From Acidobacteriota bacterium (lineage in GTDB: Bacteria > Acidobacteriota > UBA6911 > RPQK01 > JAJDTT01): a stretch of 64,000 bases of DNA. The notes under the pieces were generated by a model. It did not search any database and was not told the DNA's origin. It saw only the letters and a list, made by a program, of their open reading frames with translations. Each line of letters begins with the position of its first letter. Position 1 is the first letter of the stretch. Location of the stretch: contig JAPPLF010000039.1 in NCBI GenBank assembly GCA_028874215.1, forward strand, positions 1 to 64,000, given 5' to 3'. The position numbers were made by a program, and so were the translations under genes. Shown here piece by piece: positions 8,294-16,952 of this stretch.

Positions 8294-9568
8294 ATGAAGA
8301 AGTTCTGGGAAAGACTGCCGGCTCTGGCCGGTTTCGGAACTCTGCTTGCCTTCCTGTCCCTATTGTTCGTGGCCTCAATCGGAGGGTTTCCTGACGGTCG
8401 GAAAATTCCGTTAGCCGGCAGCGTCCTCAACGATCGCGGCTGTTACGTGCCCGGCTGTCACTTTGCTTCCGGCAGCACGTTGAACGAGGCCGGTTCCGTC
8501 TCCTTCAATAATCTGCCCGATAGTTTCGTTCCTGGCGAAACTTACGACTTGGGGATCACGATCACTGGAGGCACGACGTACGGGTTCCAGGTGGCAGCTG
8601 TTTTCTCCGATGGCACGCAGGCGGGCGCCCTTACGGCCGTCACCGAAGACACCACCGTGGTCGACGGGGCGGGGCCGCAGATACTGACTCATACCAACAA
8701 CCTGGATGCCGGGATGGTCGACTTTCAGTGGACGGCGCCGATGGATCCGAAAGAGACAAGCGTGACATTGAGGGTGGCGTCCAATTCCGCCGACGGTAAC
8801 GACAGGCCGACGGGAGATGCGATCAACACTCTCGATGTCTCAATTCCCACCGACAGCGAGATCAATGTCCCGAGTCCCGTCGAGTTGACCGAAAGGCTCC
8901 ATTTCGCGCAATTCGCCAATGGGGCCGGGATTGTCAGCCAGATCTCTCTTCTGAATGGTATTGGGGAAGCTGTCAACGCGAAGCTGGAACTACGGGGCGG
9001 CGATGGGGCTCCCCTGAATGTGGTTCTGAACGGGGAGATGGTTTCGGGAGAAACCGAGGTCTTCAGTATTGCAGGCGGTGGAGGCGCAGTTTACGCAAGC
9101 GACGGCCAGGGGCCGGTCGTTGCAGGATCTTTGACTGTTCATTCCGACGGGCCGCTGAGCGGCGTTGTCTTGTTCGAGGGCGCAACTCTGGGTGTGGCCG
9201 GGGTCGGCAATAGTGAGCCGCTGGCCGGGTTTCGAGCGCCTGCGGAAAACCGTACCGGTGACAAGTTCATCAGAACGGGTGTGGCTGTGATGAATCTGGA
9301 CGCCGAGGAAAAGACCCTTCAAGTGAGGCTCGTCGACCTGGATGGCGCTGAGACAGGAACGGGAACAGTGGCCACAGATCCGTTGTCTGGAAATGGACAC
9401 ATGGCCCGCTTCATCGAGGAGTTCAATTGGGACGATCCTGTCCCCGACTTGACAGATTTCCAGGGTGTTCTGGAGGTCGTTCCGTCACATGGCCAGGTGG
9501 CGGCTACAGTCCTGCGTATAAGTTCCGGAAATAATATGGCAAGCCTTCCCGTTGCACCGATGCAATGA
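8294..9568 (+). CDS. Exported Reeler-domain-like protein with a CX4CH motif
   Basis: A 424-residue protein. A hydrophobic N-terminal segment (about residues 12-30) serves as signal or anchor. It is followed by CYVPGCH, a CX4CH pattern that could bind c-type heme, and then a beta-sandwich stretch (SVSFNNLPDSFVPGETYDLGIT, GFQVAAVFSDGTQAG) matching bacterial Reeler-type domains, which in other proteins follow a CxxCH motif. The C-terminal ~220 residues are beta-rich, Gly-rich and repetitive (VAGSLTVHSDGPLSGVVLF). The ATG follows GAGGATC. The stop overlaps the start of the next gene by four bases, so the three genes up to 11393 form one translation unit. Base composition looks somewhat lower in GC than its neighbours. 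Confidence 0.75.
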   Translation: MKKFWERLPALAGFGTLLAFLSLLFVASIGGFPDGRKIPLAGSVLNDRGCYVPGCHFASGSTLNEAGSVSFNNLPDSFVPGETYDLGITITGGTTYGFQVAAVFSDGTQAGALTAVTEDTTVVDGAGPQILTHTNNLDAGMVDFQWTAPMDPKETSVTLRVASNSADGNDRPTGDAINTLDVSIPTDSEINVPSPVELTERLHFAQFANGAGIVSQISLLNGIGEAVNAKLELRGGDGAPLNVVLNGEMVSGETEVFSIAGGGGAVYASDGQGPVVAGSLTVHSDGPLSGVVLFEGATLGVAGVGNSEPLAGFRAPAENRTGDKFIRTGVAVMNLDAEEKTLQVRLVDLDGAETGTGTVATDPLSGNGHMARFIEEFNWDDPVPDLTDFQGVLEVVPSHGQVAATVLRISSGNNMASLPVAPMQ

Positions 9569-10236
9569 CAACGTGTTCGCGAGTCCTTCATACGAGCGGG
9601 GGACTTACCCTGAAGGTTCCGCGGAGGGTCGTCTCGATCGCCCTCGCAACGACGCTTCTGCCGGCCACCCTCGACTTGGCCGCCGCATGGCCGGCAAGTG
9701 CCGAACAATCCTGGAATCTTACGTCCGGGAATGTGCGGGTCCGCTGCCGCTTCACCGTCGGCGGCAGCTTCGACGCCGCCACGTCGGCGATTTCCGGAAC
9801 CTTGCGGCAAACCGGGCCCGAAGCGTCCTATGCGGGCACGCTCCGGGTCGATCTCGTCCCCCTCGACACCGGCATCGAACTGCGCAACAACCACCTGCGG
9901 GAGACCTATCTGGAGGTGGCCCGCGGTGAGCGGTTCCGGCACGCCGCCCTGACCGGCATCGAACTGGCTGTCCCGCTCCCGCCGGACGCCGCCCGCCACA
10001 AGACGCCGTTCTCGGGAACGTTGTCGCTGCACGGAGTCGAAAGGGCCATCGCGGGCAAGGCGGAACTGAGCCGGCGCGACGGGCGGCTTCACGTGCAGGC
10101 GGCGTTCTCGTTGAGCCTGAAGGTATTCGACATCCCCCCTCCCCGCTATCTGGGCGTCGGTGTGCGCGACGAGGTCGGAATCCTCGTCACCTTCGACGCG
10201 GTCAGCGGCAACTCTCCCGCCGGTGGACCCCAATGA
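9565..10236 (+). CDS. YceI-like periplasmic protein
   Basis: About 223 residues. An N-terminal export signal ends near PASA, followed by the beta-barrel lipocalin-like YceI fold: SWNLTSGNVRVRCRFTVGG at the start, TLRVDLVPLDTGIELRNNHLR in the middle (the usual SI..D..RD.HL region), then the GTLSLHGVERAI segment. YceI proteins bind long isoprenoid or amide-type lipids in the periplasm. The ATG overlaps the preceding stop (ATGA), with no separate ribosome site, so translation is coupled. Its own stop overlaps the next start in the same way. This gene sits between two proteins with heme-type motifs, which suggests a shared envelope function. Confidence 0.85.
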   Translation: MTTCSRVLHTSGGLTLKVPRRVVSIALATTLLPATLDLAAAWPASAEQSWNLTSGNVRVRCRFTVGGSFDAATSAISGTLRQTGPEASYAGTLRVDLVPLDTGIELRNNHLRETYLEVARGERFRHAALTGIELAVPLPPDAARHKTPFSGTLSLHGVERAIAGKAELSRRDGRLHVQAAFSLSLKVFDIPPPRYLGVGVRDEVGILVTFDAVSGNSPAGGPQ

Positions 10237-11393
10237 TCCGTACGGCAACGTTGCGCCGAAGCTTGGGTACGGGTCTCGCAGCCGCCGCTCTCCTCGGCGG
10301 TTGGGGCATGACGCCTGCATCCGCCGAACCGATTTTTCTCTCCAAGCAGTACCCGCGATGCACGGCCTGCCACTACTCGGCATCGGGCGGTGGGTTGCTC
10401 ACGCCTTACGGGCGGTCGCTGTCGCGGGAGGAGATCTCGACTTTCGGCCGGCGCCCAGCGGCCGGCGCGGCATCCCCGGGAGGGACCCGAAGCGAGGAAT
10501 CCTTCCTGTACGGCGCCATTGGGAGCGACTCCCCCCTGCAACTCGGCCTCGACCTCCGGCCCTCGCACGTGAGCGTCACGGTGCCCGGCATCGCCATCGA
10601 CGACCGCAATTTTCTGATGAACCTCGATCTGCAGGCCGCCTGGCAGCGAAACCGATGGACAGCCTACGGGAGCGTTGGTCGAAAGCCCGTAAGGGGCGGT
10701 GAGTTCGTCTCCTACGAACATTGGGTGGCCTACCAGGTCAGCGATGCGCTGAGCGTGCGGGGAGGGCGCTTCCTGCCGGCCTACGGCGTTCGGTTCGCGG
10801 ATCACACCTCATTTACACGCGAGGGGCCGGGCCTCGCGCAGGACGATCAGGTCTACGGGGTCGAGGTGGGGGTGTCGCTCGATCGATCGCTGCTGCAAAT
10901 GTCGGTCGGTCCGGGCCGCGCCGATTCCCTCATCGACGGCAAGGGCCGGGCAGCATTCACCGTGAGCGGCCGGTACCAGTTCGACCTCACCCCGCGCACC
11001 GTCGTCGCGGGGTCGCTGCTGTACCGCGGCGCGACGGATTTCAGCCCCCGAAGCACGCACACCGGCGTGTCCTTCGGATACGCCCCGGTGCGCTGGCTGG
11101 TCACCTGGACCCACGCCGACCGCCGGCTCCAAAGTCTGGCCCGGAGCGATCGGGCGTACATAGTCGCCAACCAGACGTCGGTGGAAGCGTTCCGGGGGAT
11201 CTGGCTGAGAGTGTCGCCGCAGGTGCGCTGGACCGACCAGGACCCTTGGGGTGAAGTGCGCCGCATGGTGTACGGCCTGGACTTCTATCCGCGGACCCAC
11301 TGGCACGTGAGCCTGTCGTACTACCGGGACCACTTCCGGTTCGGCGACCTGCACACGAAAACGCTTCTGGCACAGCTCCACCTCTATCTGTAA
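10233..11393 (+). CDS. Outer-membrane beta-barrel protein with N-terminal CxxCH
   Basis: A 386-residue exported protein. The signal peptide ends at PASA. The mature N-terminus carries CTACH, a c-type heme attachment motif, in the context YPRCTACHYSASGGGLLTPY. The remaining ~320 residues alternate polar and hydrophobic positions with many Tyr, Trp and Arg and end in aromatic/Leu residues (LLAQLHLYL), as expected of an outer-membrane barrel of roughly 14-16 strands. It is the third gene of an ATGA-linked trio with a Reeler-like protein and YceI. A heme motif and barrel in one chain would place redox chemistry at the outer membrane. The function is not known to me. Confidence 0.75.
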   Translation: MIRTATLRRSLGTGLAAAALLGGWGMTPASAEPIFLSKQYPRCTACHYSASGGGLLTPYGRSLSREEISTFGRRPAAGAASPGGTRSEESFLYGAIGSDSPLQLGLDLRPSHVSVTVPGIAIDDRNFLMNLDLQAAWQRNRWTAYGSVGRKPVRGGEFVSYEHWVAYQVSDALSVRGGRFLPAYGVRFADHTSFTREGPGLAQDDQVYGVEVGVSLDRSLLQMSVGPGRADSLIDGKGRAAFTVSGRYQFDLTPRTVVAGSLLYRGATDFSPRSTHTGVSFGYAPVRWLVTWTHADRRLQSLARSDRAYIVANQTSVEAFRGIWLRVSPQVRWTDQDPWGEVRRMVYGLDFYPRTHWHVSLSYYRDHFRFGDLHTKTLLAQLHLYL

Positions 11394-11394
11394 C

Positions 11395-11417
11395 TTGTTG
11401 ATAGTCATATTGTTGAT
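11395..11417. promoter_or_regulatory. Direct repeat upstream of a Phd/VapC pair
   Basis: TTGTTGAT occurs at 11395-11402 and again at 11410-11417, fifteen bases apart, in the short AT-rich gap before the antitoxin start. The position fits an autoregulatory operator of the antitoxin. This is based on sequence and position only. Confidence 0.4.
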
Positions 11418-11430
11418 CTAGTATTTGACC

Positions 11431-11676
11431 ATGATCAAGGCAAACATCGCGCAAGCGAAAGCCCGTCTCTCAGAGTACCTCCAGAGCGTCGAACGGGGTG
11501 AGACGGTGGTCCTGTGTCGACGCAATGTGCCCATTGCCGAGATCCGACCCCTTCCAAAGCTGCCCATGAAGAAACGTCCGATCGGTACCGATCCGGGCCT
11601 GAAGGTGCCTGACAGTTTCTTCGAGCCGCTTCCTGAGGACATCCTCCGGGCTTTCGGAAGTGGTGGCGAGTCGTAG
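11431..11676 (+). CDS. Phd/YefM-type antitoxin
   Basis: About 81 residues. The N-terminal fold (IKANIAQAKARLSEYLQSVERGETVVLCRRNVPIAEIRPL) is a standard Phd/YefM DNA-binding domain. The C-terminal tail (PDSFFEPLPEDILRAFG) is the toxin-masking segment. It should neutralise the PIN-domain product of the next gene and repress the pair. The ATG at 11431 is preferred to the in-frame TTG at 11425. The toxin gene directly downstream has a damaged 5' end, so this antitoxin may be without an active target. Confidence 0.85.
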   Translation: MIKANIAQAKARLSEYLQSVERGETVVLCRRNVPIAEIRPLPKLPMKKRPIGTDPGLKVPDSFFEPLPEDILRAFGSGGES

Positions 11677-12057
11677 TGAGAGGTCGACACCTGCACTTTC
11701 CTCTGGTTGGCGGGTAACGATCCTCGTCTTACGGCCCGGGTTCGTGCTGCTTTCGTGAATCCGGCGAACGCCGTCTACCTCAGCTCGCTCTCTGTGTGGG
11801 AAATCGCCATCAAGCATCGACTGGGGCGGCTGCCGCTACCCGAATCGCCCGGACGCTACGTGGTCAACCAACGGGAGCAACTGCAGATTGAATCGTTGGC
11901 CTTCGACGAAGCCTGCGCGGCACATGACACTCAGCTACCCCCGTATCATTCCGACCCGTTCGACCGGGGTCTGGTGTCACAGGCGATCCTCCACGGGATG
12001 ACCATCGTGACGCCTGATCCGATAATTACCCGCTATCCCGCACCCACACTCTGGTGA
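11676..12057 (+). pseudogene. VapC (PIN) toxin with broken 5' end
   Basis: The PIN-domain frame reads DTCTFLWLAGNDPRLT from 11686, then SLSVWEIAIKHRLGRLPLP, a late acidic stretch and the usual ending PTLW. This is a VapC with the first catalytic Asp at 11686. In that frame a TGA lies at 11677 and no ATG or GTG is present before the Asp. A well-placed GTG at 11676, overlapping the antitoxin stop, is one base out of frame. One extra base between 11679 and 11685 would explain everything. Translation from the in-frame TTG at 11707 would lose the catalytic Asp. It is either a real inactivating frameshift or a sequencing error. Confidence 0.75.
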
Positions 12058-12179
12058 ATTGGACGGACTGCCATGAATCAGTCCACCACACTCTTCCCTG
12101 ACGTTCCCATGGGACCGCTGATCGATGGGAATGGTGGGGCATCGCGGCGGCGGAGTTGCCTCCGGCTAGCGAAGTCCCG

Positions 12180-15113
12180 TCAGGGCCGAGTCCTGGCTTC
12201 TCCCATCAGCGACGCCAGCAGTTCCATGGAGGAGACCGCCTGTCGATCCGTGAAGTGATCGATCTGATGCCGGCAGGAGAAACCGGGCGCCACCACCTCG
12301 GTGCCGGAGGCGGCTTCTCTGAGAGCTGGAAAGAGGCGCAGTTCTCCCACCGCGCGGGACACCTCGTAGTGCTTGCTCTCGTATCCGAACATCCCGGCCA
12401 TGCCGCAGCAGCCGCTGTCCAAAGGTGTGACCTGAACTCCCGGGATTTTCGACAGTAGCCCGACGGCCGCCTCCATTCCCACCAGAGCCTTTTGATGGCA
12501 GTGGCCATGGAGCAGAATCTGTTGGGATTCTGAAGCTCCGTTGCCCAACAGCCTGCCGACCTCCGGTTCCGGCAGACCCTCCAGCGCCTGACCGCACCAT
12601 TCCTCGAAGGTTCGGGCCGCCCGGGCCACGGCTCGAGCCCGTTCCCGCATGGATTCGGACACCAGGTGCGGATGGTCGTCGCAGACGGCCGAATAACAAC
12701 TGGGCTCGCAGAAGACGATCGGGATCCCCCGCCGCGCCAGGGGGATCAGGGTCCGGGTGGTGGCTTCGGCCTGCCGCGCCGCCTGCCGCAGGAATCCCTT
12801 GGAGATGAGGGGCCGCCCGCAACAGACCCGGGCCGGCACCACGACCCGGGCTCCCAGGCGGCGGGCCACCCGCACCGCGGCCACTCCATGCTGCGGCTCG
12901 AAGTAGTTGGTGAAGGTGTCGGCGAATATGGCCACGTCACCCTGGTCCGCGCCCCCAGAGACTCCATTCCGGCGGGTCCACCAGTCCAGAAAGGTCCGGC
13001 CGGCGAATTCGGGAAGCCGGCGCCGGCGGTCCAGTCCCAACAGCTTCTCGTTCAACCAGCGGCTCACGGAGGCGGCCGAGAGCCAATTGGACAGCGGCGC
13101 CAGACGGCTTCCCAGGCGCGCCAGCAGATCCATGCGGGAGGCGACGCGAGCCCCGAGGGGAGCGCCGTGGCGGGCGTGGTAGTGGTGCAGAAACTCGCTC
13201 TTGAGCCGGGCCATGTCCACGCCGGTGGGACACTCGGTCTTGCAGGCCTTGCACTCCAGGCAGAGGTCCAGGACCGGATACAGGTCCTTGTCGGCCAACC
13301 CGTCGGGACCCAATTGACCCGAGATGGCCAGCCGCAGAGCGTTGGCCCGGCCGCGGGTGACGTCCACCTCGTCCCGGGTGGCCCGGTAGGAGGGGCACAT
13401 GGTGGCTCGCAGGCTCTGCCGGCAGGCGCCGACCCCGCTGCACTGCTCGGCGGCCCGTGAAATGCCTCCGTAGTCGGAGAAGTCGAAGACGGTCTCCACC
13501 TCGTGCGTCGTGTATTGAGTCCCGAACTTGAGGTTCTCGGTGATGGGCGGCGCGTCCACGATCTTGCCCGGATTGAAGACGCCGGTGGGGTCGAAGGCCT
13601 CCTTGAGCCGGCGGAAGGCCTGGTACAGGACCGGGCCGTACATCTTCTCCTGAAACGGGCTCCGGACCAGGCCGTCGCCATGCTCGGCGGAAAGGGCGCC
13701 GCCGTACCTCAGGACCAGGTCCGCGACTTCGTTGGCAATGCGGGCGAACTTCTCCACTCCGTCCGCGGTCTTGAGATCCACGACGGGCCGGACATGAAGC
13801 AGGCCGACCGAGGCGTGGGCGTAGAAACCCGCCCGGGTCTGGTGGCGCTCCAACACCTCCATGAAGCGCCGGATGTACTCCTTGAGGTTCTCCGGCGCCA
13901 CCGCCGTGTCCTCCACGAAGGAATGGGCCTTGGCGTCTCCCCGTTGCGACATGGACAGGCCGAGCCCCGCCTTGCGCAACCGCCAGATGCGGGCCTGGGC
14001 ATCCGGCTCCAGCGCCCGGTGAAAGTGGCTGCCCATTTGCCGGCTCGCCAGGTCCGCTTCCAGGCGGTCGACCCGGCCGGCGAGCTCTTCCACCGTGTCC
14101 CCCGTGAACTCCACCAGCAGGACCCCTCCGGGGTCTCCCTGGATGAAGTCGCGCAGCGGTTCATAATCAGTCTTGCCCTTGGTGGTATCCAGGATGAAGC
14201 GGTCCAGGAGCTCCACCGCCGACGGGCCGTGCTCCAGAATGGGCGAAACGGCGTCCAGGGAGTCCAGGACCCCATCGAACTGGACCGAGCAGAGCACCCG
14301 CTGCTTGGGAAGGGGGACCAGGCGCAGCTTGGCCGCCGCGGCCAGTCCCAGCGTCCCCTCCGATCCCACCATGATTCGCGAGAGGTTGAAGGACTCGGCC
14401 GTCGGGACGAAGTCGTCCAGGTTGTAGCCGCCGACCCGGCGCAGAATCTTGGGATAGCGCCGGTCGATCTCGTCAGCGTGGCGGCGCGCCAGGTACCGCA
14501 CCATCCGGTAGCAGTGACCCTCCAGGTCCCCGCTCCGGCAGCGGGCGTCCAGGTCTTCCTTCGCCACGGGTGCGAAGTGGACCACGCTCCCGTCCGAGAG
14601 CACCACGTCCAGCTCCAGGACGTAGTCGATGGTCTTGCCGTAGACCACGGACCGGGTCCCGGCCGAGTTGTTGGCCATGGCGCCTCCCACCGTGGCGCGG
14701 TTTGCGGTGGAGAGGTCCAACGGCAGGACCAGTCCGTGGGGTTTGAGGGCGAGGTTCAACTCGTCCAGGACGATCCCCGGCTCCACCACCACGGTTCGGC
14801 CCTCCACGTCCAGGGCCAGGATCCGGTTCATGTACTTGGAGAAATCCAGTTGGAGACCGCTGCCGATGGCTTGGCCGGCCTGGGAGGTCCCTCCGCCGCG
14901 GGCGGTGATGGGGACGCCGTAGCGGCGGCAGGTGCGGACGGTCCGGATCACGTCCTCAACGCACCGGGGGACGACCACTCCCCGGGGCATGATCTGGTAG
15001 ATGCTGGCGTCGGTGGAGTAGATGGCCCTGGAGATCCGGTCGAAGCGGACCTCCCCCCGGAGGGCGGAGCGGAGGGTCGATTCGAGGGTCTTGCTCAGGG
15101 ATTCGGATTCCAT
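12180..15113 (-). CDS. FAD-linked / Fe-S 2-hydroxyacid dehydrogenase (fused)
   Basis: A 977-residue protein in which a GlcD-like flavin half and a GlcF-like iron-sulfur half are fused, as in YdiJ-type D-2-hydroxyglutarate and D-lactate/glycolate dehydrogenases; the length fits that group. Residues ~45-260 form the FAD-binding PCMH domain (ITARGGGTSQAGQAIG, GTLGLAAAAKLRL). The FAD-oxidase C domain follows (YAHASVGLLHVRP). Near residue 617 is a CLECKACKTECP cluster-binding motif. Two Cys-rich CCG-type segments close the protein (VCCGRPLISKG; DSGCCGMAGMFGY). It oxidises D-2-hydroxyacids and passes electrons to quinone. It is last in a minus-strand run with a class V aminotransferase, a GntP permease and a RidA-like protein. 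Confidence 0.9.
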   Translation of the reverse strand: MESESLSKTLESTLRSALRGEVRFDRISRAIYSTDASIYQIMPRGVVVPRCVEDVIRTVRTCRRYGVPITARGGGTSQAGQAIGSGLQLDFSKYMNRILALDVEGRTVVVEPGIVLDELNLALKPHGLVLPLDLSTANRATVGGAMANNSAGTRSVVYGKTIDYVLELDVVLSDGSVVHFAPVAKEDLDARCRSGDLEGHCYRMVRYLARRHADEIDRRYPKILRRVGGYNLDDFVPTAESFNLSRIMVGSEGTLGLAAAAKLRLVPLPKQRVLCSVQFDGVLDSLDAVSPILEHGPSAVELLDRFILDTTKGKTDYEPLRDFIQGDPGGVLLVEFTGDTVEELAGRVDRLEADLASRQMGSHFHRALEPDAQARIWRLRKAGLGLSMSQRGDAKAHSFVEDTAVAPENLKEYIRRFMEVLERHQTRAGFYAHASVGLLHVRPVVDLKTADGVEKFARIANEVADLVLRYGGALSAEHGDGLVRSPFQEKMYGPVLYQAFRRLKEAFDPTGVFNPGKIVDAPPITENLKFGTQYTTHEVETVFDFSDYGGISRAAEQCSGVGACRQSLRATMCPSYRATRDEVDVTRGRANALRLAISGQLGPDGLADKDLYPVLDLCLECKACKTECPTGVDMARLKSEFLHHYHARHGAPLGARVASRMDLLARLGSRLAPLSNWLSAASVSRWLNEKLLGLDRRRRLPEFAGRTFLDWWTRRNGVSGGADQGDVAIFADTFTNYFEPQHGVAAVRVARRLGARVVVPARVCCGRPLISKGFLRQAARQAEATTRTLIPLARRGIPIVFCEPSCYSAVCDDHPHLVSESMRERARAVARAARTFEEWCGQALEGLPEPEVGRLLGNGASESQQILLHGHCHQKALVGMEAAVGLLSKIPGVQVTPLDSGCCGMAGMFGYESKHYEVSRAVGELRLFPALREAASGTEVVAPGFSCRHQIDHFTDRQAVSSMELLASLMGEARTRP

Positions 15114-15129
15114 GCCTTGGGGGCCCGGG

Positions 15130-15546
15130 TCAAGGAAGGACCGCCACGGCCTTGATTTCCACCAGGGCGTCGGAGCCGCCCAGGGACTCGATGTTGATCA
15201 AGGTGTTGGCGGGATAGTCGGCGTTGGGGTAGAGGTCCACGAAGAGCTCGGACCGCGCTTTCAGGAAGGGCCGCACGGATTCGACACCCACCAGGTAGGT
15301 GGTGAATTCCACCACGTCCCGAAACGAGGCGCCCGCGCTCTTCAGGATGAGTCCCAGATTGGTGAAAACCTGCCGGGTCTGCGCCTCGGCATCCCCCTTG
15401 CCGATGATCTCTCCCTTGGAATTCTGGGCCACCTGTCCGGCGATGAACAGGAAATGACCTCCCCGCGCACGGATGGCCTCGGAGTACTGGCCCGCCGGCG
15501 CCGGAATCCCCTCCGGCTCGATGACGGTTCTGCGTGATGCCTGCAT
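15130..15546 (-). CDS. RidA/YjgF-like protein
   Basis: 138 residues, the normal length of the Rid family (chorismate-mutase-like fold, trimer). Landmarks are GHFLFIAGQVAQNSKGEIIG and the FTNLGLILKSAGASFRDVVEF helix. RidA proper uses a conserved Arg in the SRAxVxVxxLP segment to bind 2-aminoacrylate; here the same place reads ANTLINIESLGG, with no Arg. It is therefore probably one of the Rid subfamilies that do not hydrolyse enamines. The start follows GGAGAG. It is placed between a permease and a 2-hydroxyacid dehydrogenase, 16 bases before the latter, so a catabolic helper role on a reactive intermediate is plausible. Confidence 0.85.
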   Translation of the reverse strand: MQASRRTVIEPEGIPAPAGQYSEAIRARGGHFLFIAGQVAQNSKGEIIGKGDAEAQTRQVFTNLGLILKSAGASFRDVVEFTTYLVGVESVRPFLKARSELFVDLYPNADYPANTLINIESLGGSDALVEIKAVAVLP

Positions 15547-15575
15547 GAAACTCTCTCCTCGTCAACGACGGCCGT

Positions 15576-16940
15576 TCAGAGGATCCCCACCGCCCACAGC
15601 AGATAGACCACGGCGAAGGAGACTCCTCCTCCCACCAGCGTGCCGCCGCCGTAGCCCCAGATGGCTTCTCTCACCGGCAGTCCGCTCAACGACGTGCAGA
15701 CCCAGAAATAGCTGCTGTTGACATACTTGATGATCACGGACCCGCAGGCACCGGCCAGCATGGCGGCTTCGGGCGACAGCGAGAGGTCGTCCAGCATGGG
15801 CGCCACCAGGGACGCCGCCGTGATGACGCCCACCGTGGTGGACCCGGTGATCATGTTCCCGAGAATGCCGATGACGAAGGGCAGAAGAATGGCCGGCAGT
15901 CCCGACGCCGCGAAGGCCTCGGCCAGCACTCCCACCGCCGGCGTCGCCTTGAGGATGGCGCTCAGGGATCCGCCCAGGCCGGTGACCACCAGGATCATGG
16001 CGGAGGCCCGGAGCCCGTCCTCGATCCAACCGGATCTGGCGGACTTCCGGTCCTCGGAACTCCGGATGTTCCACCAGGCCAGGACCAGTCCGATGGAAAG
16101 GGCGATCACGGGCCATCCCAGGTACTCCAGGATCCGGCGCGCCGGGTGACCCTCCTCCAGCAGGAAACGGACCACGCTCTGGCTCGAAATCAACACCACC
16201 GGAATCGCGATGGGGGCGTAGGACCGCAGGGTGCCCGGATAACCCGCGCCTTCCTCCTCCGAGGCCGGATCCTTCGAGAACTCCTCGGAAGGAAGGGTCT
16301 TGAGGCGGGGTCCCACCAGGTACTGGCCCCAGACCCATCCGGCCAGGGAACCGGCCAGGCAGGCGAGGCCGCCGTAGATGATGGTCCGGCCGATGTCGGC
16401 GCCCACCAGGGCCGCGGCCGCCAGCGGACCCGGCGTGGGAGGGACCACGGCGTGCGTCAACTGGATCGCGGACACCAGTCCGATGGACATGACCCCCATG
16501 CCGACGCCCATGACCCGGGCCGCGGAGTGGACCAGGGGGTTCAGGATGACGTAGGCCACGTCCGAGAAGATGGCCACCCCCAGCACGAAGCCGCTCAGGG
16601 TCAGGGCCAAGGGCATGCGGTGGGCTCCCGCCAGGTTCACCATGGACCGGGTGATGACCTGGATGGCCCCGGTGTGCCTGAGGAACTCGGCGATGATCGA
16701 GCCCAGAACGATGACCACTCCGATCTTCCCCAGGGTGTTGCCGAAGCCCTCCTGGAAGGCCTGGATGAAGACGGACCGGTTTACTCCCGGCATCAGGCCC
16801 AGCAGGAGGAGGGGGACCATGAGGGCCAGGAAGACGTGCCACTTCCAGCGGGCCGCCAGGAAGAGGAGCAGCACCACGACGGCGAAGAAGCCGACTAGCG
16901 CGAGGACGGGATCGGAGATGGCCTGCCGGGAAGGATCCAT
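15576..16940 (-). CDS. GntP family permease
   Basis: A 454-residue inner-membrane transporter with about 12 hydrophobic segments. Family landmarks include QEGFGNTLGKIGVVIVLGSI near residue 85, then AIFSDVAYVILNPLV and HAVVPPTPGPLAAA, the half-helix signature of GntP-type gluconate/hydroxyacid proton symporters. The C-terminal half has the repeat GNMITGSTTVGVITAASL. It should import small sugar acids or 2-hydroxyacids. It lies between the aminotransferase (upstream, 12-base gap) and the RidA-like gene (downstream), on the same strand, so it is probably the uptake step for the substrate of this cluster. Confidence 0.9.
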   Translation of the reverse strand: MDPSRQAISDPVLALVGFFAVVVLLLFLAARWKWHVFLALMVPLLLLGLMPGVNRSVFIQAFQEGFGNTLGKIGVVIVLGSIIAEFLRHTGAIQVITRSMVNLAGAHRMPLALTLSGFVLGVAIFSDVAYVILNPLVHSAARVMGVGMGVMSIGLVSAIQLTHAVVPPTPGPLAAAALVGADIGRTIIYGGLACLAGSLAGWVWGQYLVGPRLKTLPSEEFSKDPASEEEGAGYPGTLRSYAPIAIPVVLISSQSVVRFLLEEGHPARRILEYLGWPVIALSIGLVLAWWNIRSSEDRKSARSGWIEDGLRASAMILVVTGLGGSLSAILKATPAVGVLAEAFAASGLPAILLPFVIGILGNMITGSTTVGVITAASLVAPMLDDLSLSPEAAMLAGACGSVIIKYVNSSYFWVCTSLSGLPVREAIWGYGGGTLVGGGVSFAVVYLLWAVGIL

Positions 16941-16952
16941 GGGTTTATCCGC

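Noticed and set aside
13503-15155. 550-codon plus-strand open frame
   Set aside because: It is the complement of the fused dehydrogenase gene; composition is Gly/Val/Arg-rich as expected of a shadow frame.
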